64,000 nt of DNA. Source: a virus. Location: IMG/VR virus record IMGVR_UViG_3300048919_000070, positions 1 to 64,000 of that record. One strand, 5' to 3'. The notes beneath the pieces were generated by a model, which saw only the letters and a program-made list of their open reading frames with translations, was not told where the DNA came from and did no database searches. Shown one piece after another: positions 31,409 to 38,728 of the stretch (position 1 is its first letter; each line of letters opens with the position of its first letter). Both the position numbers and the translations under genes were made by a program.

Positions 31409-31760
31409 TCTCGCCCGCTTGAATGCGGAGCCGGCCCCGCCGGAATTCCTGACACTGGACGAGGCGGCGGTAACGTTCCTCGCCCTGCAGCGCATCCTGA
31501 AAGTCCACAGCCCATCTTTCGCTATGTTGAAAGCGTGTGGCCACACGGTTGAGCGGGAAATGCGCCACAACGTTACTACTGTCGTCGAAGAGATCAGCAT
31601 GATGAATCTGTCTCCGGCGCGACAGGAAATCATTTCGGAACACCTGTTCCGGAAACTGGGCGACCTGTCGTCCGCTATCGACAACCTGCGCCTGATATCC
31701 GAAGACCTCATGAATTCGGATATCCAGAAAATACTGGCGCGCTACGAAGGAAGGGATTAA
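31398..31760 (+). CDS. Unknown helical protein upstream of the RdgC-like gene
   Basis: 120 residues; ATG 31398 has AAAGG 8 nt upstream, better than the GTG at 31389. Predicted mainly helical (TLDEAAVTFLALQRILKVHS, AIDNLRLISEDLMN). No known domain. It shares one base with the next gene. Confidence 0.6.
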   Translation: MADDLARLNAEPAPPEFLTLDEAAVTFLALQRILKVHSPSFAMLKACGHTVEREMRHNVTTVVEEISMMNLSPARQEIISEHLFRKLGDLSSAIDNLRLISEDLMNSDIQKILARYEGRD

Positions 31761-32959
31761 TGGCTACTTTCGCTAACAAACTGAGAGGGTTTAACGTGAT
31801 GCGCCTGGAGAAATCCATGGTCGCAGATTCGTACCCACTGAAACACTTATGGTCTGGCCACTCTGCAGAAGAGGTTGCCCGCGCCATGAACCTGCAGGTC
31901 AAAGAGGCATCGGAAACCACCCCGCTGTATGCCGAAGACCCTGCCACCTCCGCATGGCTGCGATACGGCTTCGCCCGCATCACGGACGCGCTGCCGTTCA
32001 TGGAAATAGAGTGGCAGGACGACAGCGACTTCGACCCCGCGGACACGGTGTTCCATGCGCTCGACAACGGCCAGATCTTTGCCATCCTGGAACGTCGTGA
32101 ACGCATCCTGCCAGGTGACACGTTGCGCGCCGAAGTCCAGAAGGAAGGGGCGAAACTGGCCAAGCGTCAGGGCGAAGAACTGAACCGTAAACAGTGGGCG
32201 GAAATCAAAGACGTCGTGGCCGCCCGTCTGCTGTCGAAAGCCCTTATCCGGACCCGTCAGATCCCGGTCCTGTTCCAGCGCTCCGTCAACGACCCTGACA
32301 TCTACGACGTGTTCTACTTCGTCAGCAGTCACAAGGTCGTGGAAGACGTGAATACCGCGCTGTTCCGCCGCGCGTTCACCTCGTTCCCTGCGTACCCGTT
32401 TGAGAACGACCTGACGCTGCCCGTCAAATGGCTGCTGACGCGTATCCTGAAAGAGACGGAAGGCGATAAGGCGTGGCCAACGTTCGTGCCGTACACGTCG
32501 GCTAAACTGACTGATAAGGCATCCGGCGGTTCGGCGTACTCGTTCAAAGACCAGATCCTGCGCGGTTCTGACGGCGAGTTCGACCCACTGGTGGCCGAAG
32601 CGCTGGAACAGGACTATGAAGTGGACAACATGTCCATGCGCTTCTGGCAGAAGTCGCCTATCGATCACGCCCTCGGCTACACGTCGTTCAAGCTCAACGC
32701 GAAAGGCGTGTTCTCCGGCATCAAAGTGTCGGACATTCTGGTGGCCGAGCGGGGCAGCGTGGAAAGCGACAGCGCGATGCTGGACTTCAACGCTTACATG
32801 TTCCTGTATACGGACATCATCGGGGACATGATCGGCTACCTGGAAGACCTCTGCTCCTACTTCTCGCCTGACCGCCAGCGCGACGAGGAAGACGGCACGG
32901 GCAAAGTCGGCGAAACGGAAACCGTCGACGAAGAGTATGACGAGAACGACGAACTGTAA
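31760..32959 (+). CDS. RdgC-like recombination-associated protein
   Basis: 399 residues, ATG 31760. Text in the N-terminal half recalls RdgC: a GF-type segment (LRYGFARITDALPFM), ERRERILPGDTLRAEVQKEG with the LP motif, then ELNRKQWAEIKDVVAARLLSKALIR, the conserved helix pattern of RdgC, and VSSHKVVEDVNTALFRRAF. RdgC forms a ring that binds duplex DNA and limits RecA filament formation; host RdgC is ~300 residues, so this version is longer. The extra C-terminus ends in the acidic EEYDENDEL. Surrounded by unknown early genes. Confidence 0.6.
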   Translation: MATFANKLRGFNVMRLEKSMVADSYPLKHLWSGHSAEEVARAMNLQVKEASETTPLYAEDPATSAWLRYGFARITDALPFMEIEWQDDSDFDPADTVFHALDNGQIFAILERRERILPGDTLRAEVQKEGAKLAKRQGEELNRKQWAEIKDVVAARLLSKALIRTRQIPVLFQRSVNDPDIYDVFYFVSSHKVVEDVNTALFRRAFTSFPAYPFENDLTLPVKWLLTRILKETEGDKAWPTFVPYTSAKLTDKASGGSAYSFKDQILRGSDGEFDPLVAEALEQDYEVDNMSMRFWQKSPIDHALGYTSFKLNAKGVFSGIKVSDILVAERGSVESDSAMLDFNAYMFLYTDIIGDMIGYLEDLCSYFSPDRQRDEEDGTGKVGETETVDEEYDENDEL

Positions 32960-32968
32960 GGGGCGGGT

Positions 32969-33202
32969 ATGGCAGCACCGAAGTACGAAACATACCGCAA
33001 GATGTTAGCCGACATGGAGGTCGGCCATTCCTTCTTCGTGGAGGGAAAACAGCCGAAGGACGTTTACTTCTTGCGACAGGTGGCGCGGCGGGCCGGCATT
33101 AAAATTTCCATCCACCGTGTCGAGAACGACGAGATCTACCAGGGGCAGGCGGGCGTCCGCGTCTGGAAGGAGAAACCGGACAGTGAAGATGACAAACTCT
33201 GA
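32969..33202 (+). CDS. Unknown small protein with acidic tail
   Basis: 77 residues, ATG 32969 behind AAGGGGCGGG. Basic middle (YFLRQVARRAGIKISIHRVEN) and an acidic end, PDSEDDKL. KMLADMEVGHSFFVEG and the following segment resemble other phage hypothetical proteins of ~75 residues that I cannot name. Overlaps the next gene by 14 nt. Confidence 0.65.
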   Translation: MAAPKYETYRKMLADMEVGHSFFVEGKQPKDVYFLRQVARRAGIKISIHRVENDEIYQGQAGVRVWKEKPDSEDDKL

Positions 33203-33605
33203 CCCGTTCCACATACCGTCCACGTCCTCCCGTCAGGGCGTCTATAAGCACTGGCGTAACTGGCGGACTGGCGTGATCATCGAAACCATCCACAAGCCCG
33301 ACGAGAAGACGGAAATCTGGTGGGATAGCGAGTTCGAAGCCGTCGTGCTGTTCCACCACCAGGGGCAGCAGATTGTCTTCTGCGATCCGCTGCTGGAAGT
33401 CATGAAGATGCAGCCCCGCCACAACGGCTGCACGGTCATCCGGCTGGAAGAATTCAACCAACTGGTGAAGCAGTACGGAGGTGAGAACACGCACGGCTAT
33501 CTTTGCAATAGGACAAATGATGATTTGACAATCGAATCGTTACTAACTATTAATATGGATAGCCGTAGTGAACTTACTTCTGTACTGAAAGCGCCCTGGT
33601 ATTAA
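33189..33605 (+). CDS. Unknown protein with divergent C-terminal segment
   Basis: 138 residues, ATG 33189 inside the end of the previous gene; no strong ribosome site, so probably coupled. Core text: GVYKHWRNWRTGVIIETIHK, EIWWDSEFEAVVLFHHQGQQ, RLEEFNQLVKQYG. From about residue 105 on, the DNA (33500-33605) turns AT-rich with different codon use, encoding NRTNDDLTIESLLTINM. This could be a recent insertion or recombination joint replacing the original C-terminus. Followed by a terminator. Confidence 0.6.
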   Translation: MTNSDPFHIPSTSSRQGVYKHWRNWRTGVIIETIHKPDEKTEIWWDSEFEAVVLFHHQGQQIVFCDPLLEVMKMQPRHNGCTVIRLEEFNQLVKQYGGENTHGYLCNRTNDDLTIESLLTINMDSRSELTSVLKAPWY

Positions 33606-33635
33606 TTTTGGTGGAAGGTAACGAGAGACTCATTT

Positions 33636-33661
33636 TGCCCCGCACGTCGGGGCATCTTTTT
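33636..33661 (+). terminator. Intrinsic terminator
   Basis: TGCCCCG, loop CACGT, CGGGGCA, then TCTTTTT. Ends the 30660-33605 unit; the next promoter begins 15 nt later. Confidence 0.9.
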
Positions 33662-33675
33662 ATCCGTAAAACTTG

Positions 33676-33722
33676 TTGACATGCGATCTAACGGTGGTGT
33701 AATTTGTAATAGTAATTACAAA
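33676..33722 (+). promoter_or_regulatory. Promoter with a palindromic operator (TTGACATGCG family)
   Basis: -35 TTGACA (33676-33681), 16-nt spacer, -10 TGTAAT (33698-33703). The spacer (TGCG, AACGGTG) matches the promoter at 36593-36620. TTTGTAAT-AGTA-ATTACAAA (33703-33722) is a perfect palindrome at the start region, a likely operator absent from the sister promoter. Confidence 0.75.
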
Positions 33723-33735
33723 CGGAGCTACCTCA

Positions 33736-34368
33736 ATGAAACTACCGAGTATCACGCCTTACCGGCCATCGAAAGTCGAATGGCCATCCTCGGCCACACC
33801 GGATTTCGGCGGTGAAATCGGCCTGATAATGCACGACGGCTCGTTCCCCTTCTTCGTCAGCAGCACCGGAAAGACCAGTGACCTGCCGGACGATATCGCA
33901 GAAGAGGTCGACCCGCTGTACGCTATTGCTGCGAAAGAGTTCAACCCTGTACGCCCGAAAGACTTCGACGGTCTGGCTATCTATGGCCACCTCGTCAAAG
34001 GATACTTCTTCGGGCGTTTCGCTATGCGCGCTGGCGTGGCCGCCGGTACCGAAAAGATGCGCGGCGACCTCGGCATGGCGCGGGCGTCGTTGATGCGGAT
34101 CATGCTGCAGGCGGGAATGATTCACCAGGAATACAAAGGCCGCATGTGGATCGCCCCGTCGTTCCCCGTGCTATGCGATGCGCAGTTTGGCCGCCAGTTC
34201 GCCAAGTGGCATGGCCATCCGACGCTGACCGACCAGTTCGCTTCCCGGACCCTGCCAAAAGTCCCGACGTTCGGCGCGCTGCTGACCGACATTTTCGTAA
34301 CCTACACCCCAACCGGTGCGATCAGTATGCGCGCCACCGAAGACCAGACGGAGAACCTTTGCTTATGA
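33736..34368 (+). CDS. Unknown middle protein
   Basis: 210 residues, ATG 33736 with GGAG upstream. No recognised domain. The first half holds FPFFVSSTGKTSDLPDDI and YGHLVKGYFFGRFAMRAGV; the second half looks like a winged-helix or similar small unit (GDLGMARASLMRIMLQAGMI followed by YKGRMWIAPSF). First gene after the promoter at 33676; it overlaps the next start by 4 nt. Confidence 0.6.
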   Translation: MKLPSITPYRPSKVEWPSSATPDFGGEIGLIMHDGSFPFFVSSTGKTSDLPDDIAEEVDPLYAIAAKEFNPVRPKDFDGLAIYGHLVKGYFFGRFAMRAGVAAGTEKMRGDLGMARASLMRIMLQAGMIHQEYKGRMWIAPSFPVLCDAQFGRQFAKWHGHPTLTDQFASRTLPKVPTFGALLTDIFVTYTPTGAISMRATEDQTENLCL

Positions 34369-34937
34369 AACTCGTTTATATTGCCGGCCCGTACCGCGCT
34401 GCTGACCAGGCTGGCGTTGAAGCCAATATCCATCTCGCCCGCCAGACGGCCGTTGCTCTGCTGAAAGCGCTGCACCACAAGCCTGTCGTGGAAATCATCG
34501 GTGGCCATGGCTACGACGATGCGCCGGAGAGCCGCAGTATCCTGGAGAAGATGGGGCGTGAAGCGCCATTCCCTGTCATCCCGCACATGAACACCGCCCT
34601 GTTCGACTACACGCCAGGCATCTCTGGCATTGACGCGGACTACTGGCTGCGCGGCACCCTGCGCCAGATGTGGGACTGCAGTTATGTTATCCTGACGCAT
34701 CCGGATGCCGCAGAAAAATCCATCGGCACCTGTAACGAGGTGTACGAAGCGAACCGCTGCGGGATACCGGTTTTCGAAGACGTTCCAGCGTTCATTTACT
34801 ATCTGACTGACGAGAAGTTCCAGGCGCAGGTGGACGACTGGGTGAAGAAGATTAAGCAAGACCCAACCGGCTATCGTGTTGGCCGGACGCGTCATGTATT
34901 CGGGAGTCCTTTAGATGAATCACAATCACAGAAGTAA
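34365..34937 (+). CDS. Nucleoside 2-deoxyribosyltransferase-like protein (DUF4406-like)
   Basis: 190 residues; ATG 34365 overlaps the previous stop (ATGA). The start KLVYIAGPYRAADQAGVEAN and the later PFPVIPHMNTALF, then MWDCSYVILTHPDAAEKSIGT and EANRCGIPVF, follow the deoxyribosyltransferase/DUF4406 pattern (AGPY, N-x2-A, P-x-PH, D-x-VI-L, S-x-GT-x2-E). Such enzymes exchange or hydrolyse bases of deoxynucleosides; in phages they may salvage or alter nucleotide pools. An insertion (GHGYDDAPESRSILEKMG) separates the two halves. Confidence 0.7.
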   Translation: MKLVYIAGPYRAADQAGVEANIHLARQTAVALLKALHHKPVVEIIGGHGYDDAPESRSILEKMGREAPFPVIPHMNTALFDYTPGISGIDADYWLRGTLRQMWDCSYVILTHPDAAEKSIGTCNEVYEANRCGIPVFEDVPAFIYYLTDEKFQAQVDDWVKKIKQDPTGYRVGRTRHVFGSPLDESQSQK

Positions 34938-35106
34938 GTACCGCACGACTGACCAGTTCGTTTGCCCTGGGTGCGGAAAAAGTTGGGACGTCAATGATAC
35001 CGACGTCCCTGAATGCGTAACCGAGGCCGAGATCGGTTTACGCGAGCGGTCTGCGGGGAAGGGGACTCACAAGCAGACCAAAACTATGTACCGGAAGAGG
35101 TCATGA
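34915..35106 (+). CDS. Small zinc-ribbon-like protein
   Basis: 63 residues, ATG 34915 overlapping the previous gene by 23 nt. FVCPGCGKSWDVNDTDVPEC provides C-P-x-C and a third Cys, a half or minimal zinc ribbon. The C-terminal part is basic (RSAGKGTHKQTKTMYRKRS). Function unknown; overlaps the next start by 4 nt. Confidence 0.6.
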   Translation: MNHNHRSKYRTTDQFVCPGCGKSWDVNDTDVPECVTEAEIGLRERSAGKGTHKQTKTMYRKRS

Positions 35107-35306
35107 TTAGGCGGATTATCTTTGTCATTCTCTTCACGGTAACTGCCATCGTCGTCATCGCAGGTTGGACGGTGGCCGCGCCCATCGTCTTTGCCTGGCA
35201 GACAATCGCAGGTGCCTGGCGGGGGTTCCGGAACGCGTCATACATTATGCGCATAGGATTTGACCGAACCATTAAGAACTATCTGGAAGGAGTAAAACGG
35301 CTATGA
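35103..35306 (+). CDS. Small membrane protein
   Basis: 67 residues, ATG 35103 overlapping the previous stop. Basic start (MIRR), a strong hydrophobic segment (IIFVILFTVTAIVVIAGWTV) and a weaker second one (APIVFAWQTIAGAW), then a basic amphipathic tail. Likely inner-membrane. It sits among early genes, away from the lysis cassette, so a holin role is not favoured. Confidence 0.6.
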   Translation: MIRRIIFVILFTVTAIVVIAGWTVAAPIVFAWQTIAGAWRGFRNASYIMRIGFDRTIKNYLEGVKRL

Positions 35307-35593
35307 CTTCTGCAGCAAAAGATTTGAAAAGGGCGCTGGTTGTTCAGCAGATCAGCGCGGCTACCGAATTCACCCCGCAGGAGGTCGAAGGATTAATGGC
35401 ACCAGGTCATCCCATGGCCGTGCTGTTCGACCTCATGTACGAACAGATTGAAGGTCTGCAGGAAACCAACCTTCGCCTGAACGACGCTGTCACCAAGGCA
35501 CAGCAGAAAGCGGATCTTGCGGCCATGAAGGCGCAGGAATACTTCGTTCGTCTGCGTGACGGCAAGCTGCTTAACCAGGGGGAAACATTTTGA
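35303..35593 (+). CDS. Unknown coiled-coil protein
   Basis: 96 residues, ATG 35303 with GGAG upstream. The second half is a likely coiled coil (LMYEQIEGLQETNLRLNDAV, KAQQKADLAAMKAQEYF). No family recognised. Overlaps the next TTG start by 4 nt. Confidence 0.6.
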   Translation: MTSAAKDLKRALVVQQISAATEFTPQEVEGLMAPGHPMAVLFDLMYEQIEGLQETNLRLNDAVTKAQQKADLAAMKAQEYFVRLRDGKLLNQGETF

Positions 35594-35844
35594 GCCAGCG
35601 AGAGCAATTCCAGGAACGCGTTCAGCGCATGGCCAGCCGGAATAACCTGAAAACGGAAATCGTGGCCAGCACCGGCGCCATCTACATCTTTGCCGAGGGC
35701 AACGAATCGGTGAAGGTTCTGGCGTCCATGGCCGCCCGCCCGTGCCAGGTGGTGATCCAGTTTGCCGACGGCACCGTTCAGCGCGAGCAATGGGCGCTGC
35801 TGGAAGCGGTGTGCCGCAACCTGAAACTGGGGGCGCCTGCATGA
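35590..35844 (+). CDS. Unknown small protein, TTG start
   Basis: 84 residues. The start is TTG 35590, overlapping the upstream stop, with GGGGGA 7 nt before it; the first ATG would remove 13 residues and has no site. Mixed alpha/beta text (LKTEIVASTGAIYIFAEGNE, CQVVIQFADGTVQREQ). No known domain. Overlaps the Dam gene by 4 nt. Confidence 0.6.
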   Translation: MSQREQFQERVQRMASRNNLKTEIVASTGAIYIFAEGNESVKVLASMAARPCQVVIQFADGTVQREQWALLEAVCRNLKLGAPA

Positions 35845-36527
35845 ACAGCTACGTGCGCAGACTGGAAGCCGTGAAGGACCAGCGTTTCCATGAACTGAAA
35901 GAGATTGGCGACCAGTGGCGTACCGGCGACGCGCTTTTCCACGGCATTGAAACACTCTGCCTGCCGTCGGAGAAGCGCCGCCCGCCTAAGTTCGTGCTGG
36001 ACCTGTTCACCGATGGCCAGAACTCGAAGTGTCCGGACTACTTCACGGCCGAGGATAACGCGCTGCTGCAGGACTGGACCGGCCGCCTGCAGGGCATCAC
36101 CGAGGAAGCCGACTATGCCTTCGCCAACCCGCCGTATTCAATCATTCAGTCGGACGAGGGCGATATTATTACCGGTATGGCGCCGATTATGGAAAAGGCG
36201 CTGGAAGAACGGGAACAGGGCGGGCGCTTCGCCTTCCTGATTAAAGCCGCTACCAGTGAAACGTGGTGGCCGGACAGCGAACCGGATCGCACGTACTTCA
36301 TCAAAGGCCGCGTGGCGTTCGAACGACCTGAGTGGTTCCGGCCAGAAAAACCGGTCAGCCGCCAGTCAGCGTTCTTCGGCTGCGCGGTACTGGTGTTCAA
36401 TAAGCACTTGCCGCGCGACAAGGAACCAGTGTACATTCACCGGAAAGAACTTCTGGCATTCGGACGCAAGCGGGCAGAAGAACTGGCAGAGATTCGGCAG
36501 CGGCATATCCAGTCGTTTTCGTTGTAG
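35841..36527 (+). CDS. DNA N6-adenine methyltransferase (phage Dam family)
   Basis: 228 residues, ATG 35841 behind GGGGG. IGDQWRTGDALFHGIETL and KFVLDLFTDGQNSKCPDYFT match the N-terminal pattern of phage N6A methyltransferases (PF05869); FANPPYSIIQ is motif IV (NPPY) of adenine methylation. RFAFLIKAATSETWW and the C-terminal helix complete the fold. It would methylate adenine in phage DNA, complementing the cytosine enzyme at 28805 against restriction. Followed by a terminator. Confidence 0.88.
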   Translation: MNSYVRRLEAVKDQRFHELKEIGDQWRTGDALFHGIETLCLPSEKRRPPKFVLDLFTDGQNSKCPDYFTAEDNALLQDWTGRLQGITEEADYAFANPPYSIIQSDEGDIITGMAPIMEKALEEREQGGRFAFLIKAATSETWWPDSEPDRTYFIKGRVAFERPEWFRPEKPVSRQSAFFGCAVLVFNKHLPRDKEPVYIHRKELLAFGRKRAEELAEIRQRHIQSFSL

Positions 36528-36552
36528 TAGCCTCCAGGGATGGGATAAGAAG

Positions 36553-36580
36553 TCCGGCTTTCGAGCCGGATTTTTTATTT
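36553..36580 (+). terminator. Intrinsic terminator after dam
   Basis: TCCGGCT, tetraloop TTCG, AGCCGGA, then TTTTTTATTT. The stable UUCG loop and T-run make it near-canonical. Confidence 0.92.
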
Positions 36581-36592
36581 CCTGAAAACCTG

Positions 36593-36620
36593 TTGACATG
36601 CGAAACAACGGTGATAGTAT
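36593..36620 (+). promoter_or_regulatory. Promoter (TTGACATGCG family)
   Basis: -35 TTGACA (36593-36598), 16-nt spacer, -10 TAGTAT (36615-36620). It shares TTGACATGCG, AACGGTG and TTTGT with the promoter at 33676, and both follow a terminator by 12-15 nt. Drives 36657-39339. Confidence 0.75.
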
Positions 36621-36656
36621 TTGTCATAACTTCCACACGTCACTAAGGACGAACAA

Positions 36657-37526
36657 ATGAGATCATCACGTATTGCATTAGGCGGATTCGGTTACGGCGG
36701 CATAGCTGCGATTGCCGCATCCTTGGGTCTGTCTTCCGGCGTAGTAACCGGCCGTAATCGCTCGATCGGCAAGCCTACGGCACTCGCTGCCCGCTATACC
36801 GCAGAAGCGGCAGCAATCGAAACGTGGAACCACAAAGTCGACGAGGCGAAGGCCAGGAAGAACATCACCTTCGGCCGCCGCAAAGAGCGCTCCCCGAAAA
36901 AGCGGATGCTGCCGGCCCCGTCCAACCGCGGCGCCACAATCATCGGCGATCTGATCTTCAACTATCAGGTGCATAGCAACAACGTGATGAACGAGTTCAC
37001 CGGCCAGCGCGCTAAAGAGTACATGCGCCGCGTGGGCGGCCGTTCGATTGACGGGGTTAAGGCGGAAGCCGAGCACCTCCACCGCGCCCGCAATAAGCAC
37101 CAGAAAAAGGTGTCTCGCATGATCGGCGGCCGTACCCTGCGCGTCATCCAGCAGTTATCGAACAACCAGCAGCAGCACTTCGAAGAGAAGCGCCAGCATG
37201 ACTGGCAGTTATGGACGCCGATCGATAATGGCATCTGGCAGTATCAGGTTCACGACGAGGTGTTCCCGTACTTCATGTTCAACGACGAAACGGGAAACCT
37301 GTTTGAGTTCGATCCAGCCAGGCTCCACTTCGAATGCGTCGAAGATGCCAACGTGGCCGCGCAGTATTACGTTGACTGGGTTAACGCGAAGACCGAGTCG
37401 GACAAAGAAGCGCGGGAGAAAGACTTCAAAGACTACTGCGAACAGTACGGCCACACGCTGACCGCAGCAACAAACACTATCTCCGCTGACGAAGCGGGCG
37501 ACGAAAACTACGCACTGGAAGGTTAA
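36657..37526 (+). CDS. Unknown protein with Gly/Ala-rich start
   Basis: 289 residues, ATG 36657 with AAGGA upstream. The N-terminus is Gly/Ala/Ser-rich and mildly hydrophobic (RIALGGFGYGGIAAIAASLG), possibly a membrane-interacting or signal-like segment. The middle is very basic (KARKNITFGRRKERSPKKRM; RARNKHQKKVSRMIGG), and the C-terminal third is acidic and aromatic (VHDEVFPYFMFNDETGNLFE). This charge split suggests nucleic-acid binding plus a separate domain. No family recognised. Confidence 0.6.
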   Translation: MRSSRIALGGFGYGGIAAIAASLGLSSGVVTGRNRSIGKPTALAARYTAEAAAIETWNHKVDEAKARKNITFGRRKERSPKKRMLPAPSNRGATIIGDLIFNYQVHSNNVMNEFTGQRAKEYMRRVGGRSIDGVKAEAEHLHRARNKHQKKVSRMIGGRTLRVIQQLSNNQQQHFEEKRQHDWQLWTPIDNGIWQYQVHDEVFPYFMFNDETGNLFEFDPARLHFECVEDANVAAQYYVDWVNAKTESDKEAREKDFKDYCEQYGHTLTAATNTISADEAGDENYALEG

Positions 37527-37528
37527 TC

Positions 37529-38728
37529 ATGAGCATGAGAAATGTACGTTGGGTGGAAGATGTGCTGTCCCGTAATGGCCGAGATAGCGAACTGAACGAA
37601 GTGGTAAAAGTCATGGCCAAGTTTGGGTACGAAAAGGTGGAACCACTGCGGGTATCCGAAGCCCGTCCAGACCCCCACCCAACGCCGGAACAGTTCGCCA
37701 AGGAAGTAAAACACGTCCTTGGCAGGCCGGACAGCCGCTTCCATGAGACGCTTAAAGAGTGTTTACGGTCAGTCGGGTACGTGAAACCCGATACGCCGAG
37801 GAAGGCCGAAGATATCCAATCTTTCGCTAACCGTGTGGATACCGCCCTCAGCGACCCGTTGAGCATTTTTCACGCCGACGTGAAAGCGGTCGTCCTGAAT
37901 CGTGGGTACTACCTTCCGCAAGCGGCTAACCCGAACGTGTTCGAGATCGACCTGACGGGCATCCCAGTTCACCTGCAGGAAGTGTTCAAAGTCCACGTCG
38001 ACTTAATGTTCGGCGGTCTGGTGGCAGGTGAGAAGAAGCAGTCCGGCACCGAATTCATGAAGTGGGACGACGACTCGTTTAACGTCGGCGATGCGCTGGA
38101 ACTGGCATTCAAGAACATCATGAAAGGCCACATGGCGGATGCGTCGAACTTCCTCATGTTCATCAACGCGCGCGGCTGGACGATAACTCCGATCCTGTTC
38201 CGTAACCATCTTCCACGACTGCCATGGGATGAAGACCCGATTACGGTGGATCCGACGCAAGTTCCGCTGGCGCAAGTACCCCGCAAAGGGTCGAAGAAAC
38301 CGAACACCGGATTCTATACCATGACGCACGGCCGCGATGTTCCGGACGGATACATCAGCAGCATGAAAGACGAACTGTATGAAGGCAAACTGCACTGGAT
38401 ACGCGCTGTTCGCGGATATGATGACCTATTCCACGTCCTGGCGCTGGCGTATGACCAGGCGGCGCGCGGCAAAGGGAAAGAGCGTCACGCCAATAACAAG
38501 CCGTTTGCCAAGCAGCCGCTGATAGAACTGGCGGATAAATTCGGTACCGGATTCCTGCTCGGCCAAGCGGCCAAGAAGCTGGAAGAGTGTCAGATCCTGC
38601 CGTTTGGCGCGGACGTCAAAGAACTGCTCGGCGCAATCGTCTACACGGCTGCAGCAGTCATCCACCTGGAGATGACAGCGGAACGCAATGCACTGGAAGA
38701 TCCGGACGAACTGGATGGGACTTTCTAA
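37529..38728 (+). CDS. Unknown protein with a conserved C-terminal helical domain
   Basis: 399 residues, ATG 37529 behind GGAAGG. The C-terminal ~100 residues contain GKERHANNKPFAKQPLIELA, FLLGQAAKKLEECQ and KELLGAIVYTAAAVIHLE, a pattern I have seen in other phage hypothetical proteins (RHA-x4-PF, GQA-x-KK-x2-E, LLGAI-Y-AAAV), sometimes near MazG genes. The N-terminal part has repeated ~45-residue helical units (LSRNGRDSELNEVVKVMAKF and VLGRPDSRFHETLKECLRSV), plus a central segment. The acidic end is EDPDELDGTF. Function unknown. Confidence 0.65.
   Translation: MSMRNVRWVEDVLSRNGRDSELNEVVKVMAKFGYEKVEPLRVSEARPDPHPTPEQFAKEVKHVLGRPDSRFHETLKECLRSVGYVKPDTPRKAEDIQSFANRVDTALSDPLSIFHADVKAVVLNRGYYLPQAANPNVFEIDLTGIPVHLQEVFKVHVDLMFGGLVAGEKKQSGTEFMKWDDDSFNVGDALELAFKNIMKGHMADASNFLMFINARGWTITPILFRNHLPRLPWDEDPITVDPTQVPLAQVPRKGSKKPNTGFYTMTHGRDVPDGYISSMKDELYEGKLHWIRAVRGYDDLFHVLALAYDQAARGKGKERHANNKPFAKQPLIELADKFGTGFLLGQAAKKLEECQILPFGADVKELLGAIVYTAAAVIHLEMTAERNALEDPDELDGTF

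Noticed and set aside
35103-35306. Small membrane protein as the holin
   Set aside because: It lies in the early/middle region far from the endolysin and spanins; the 40972-41250 product is better placed.
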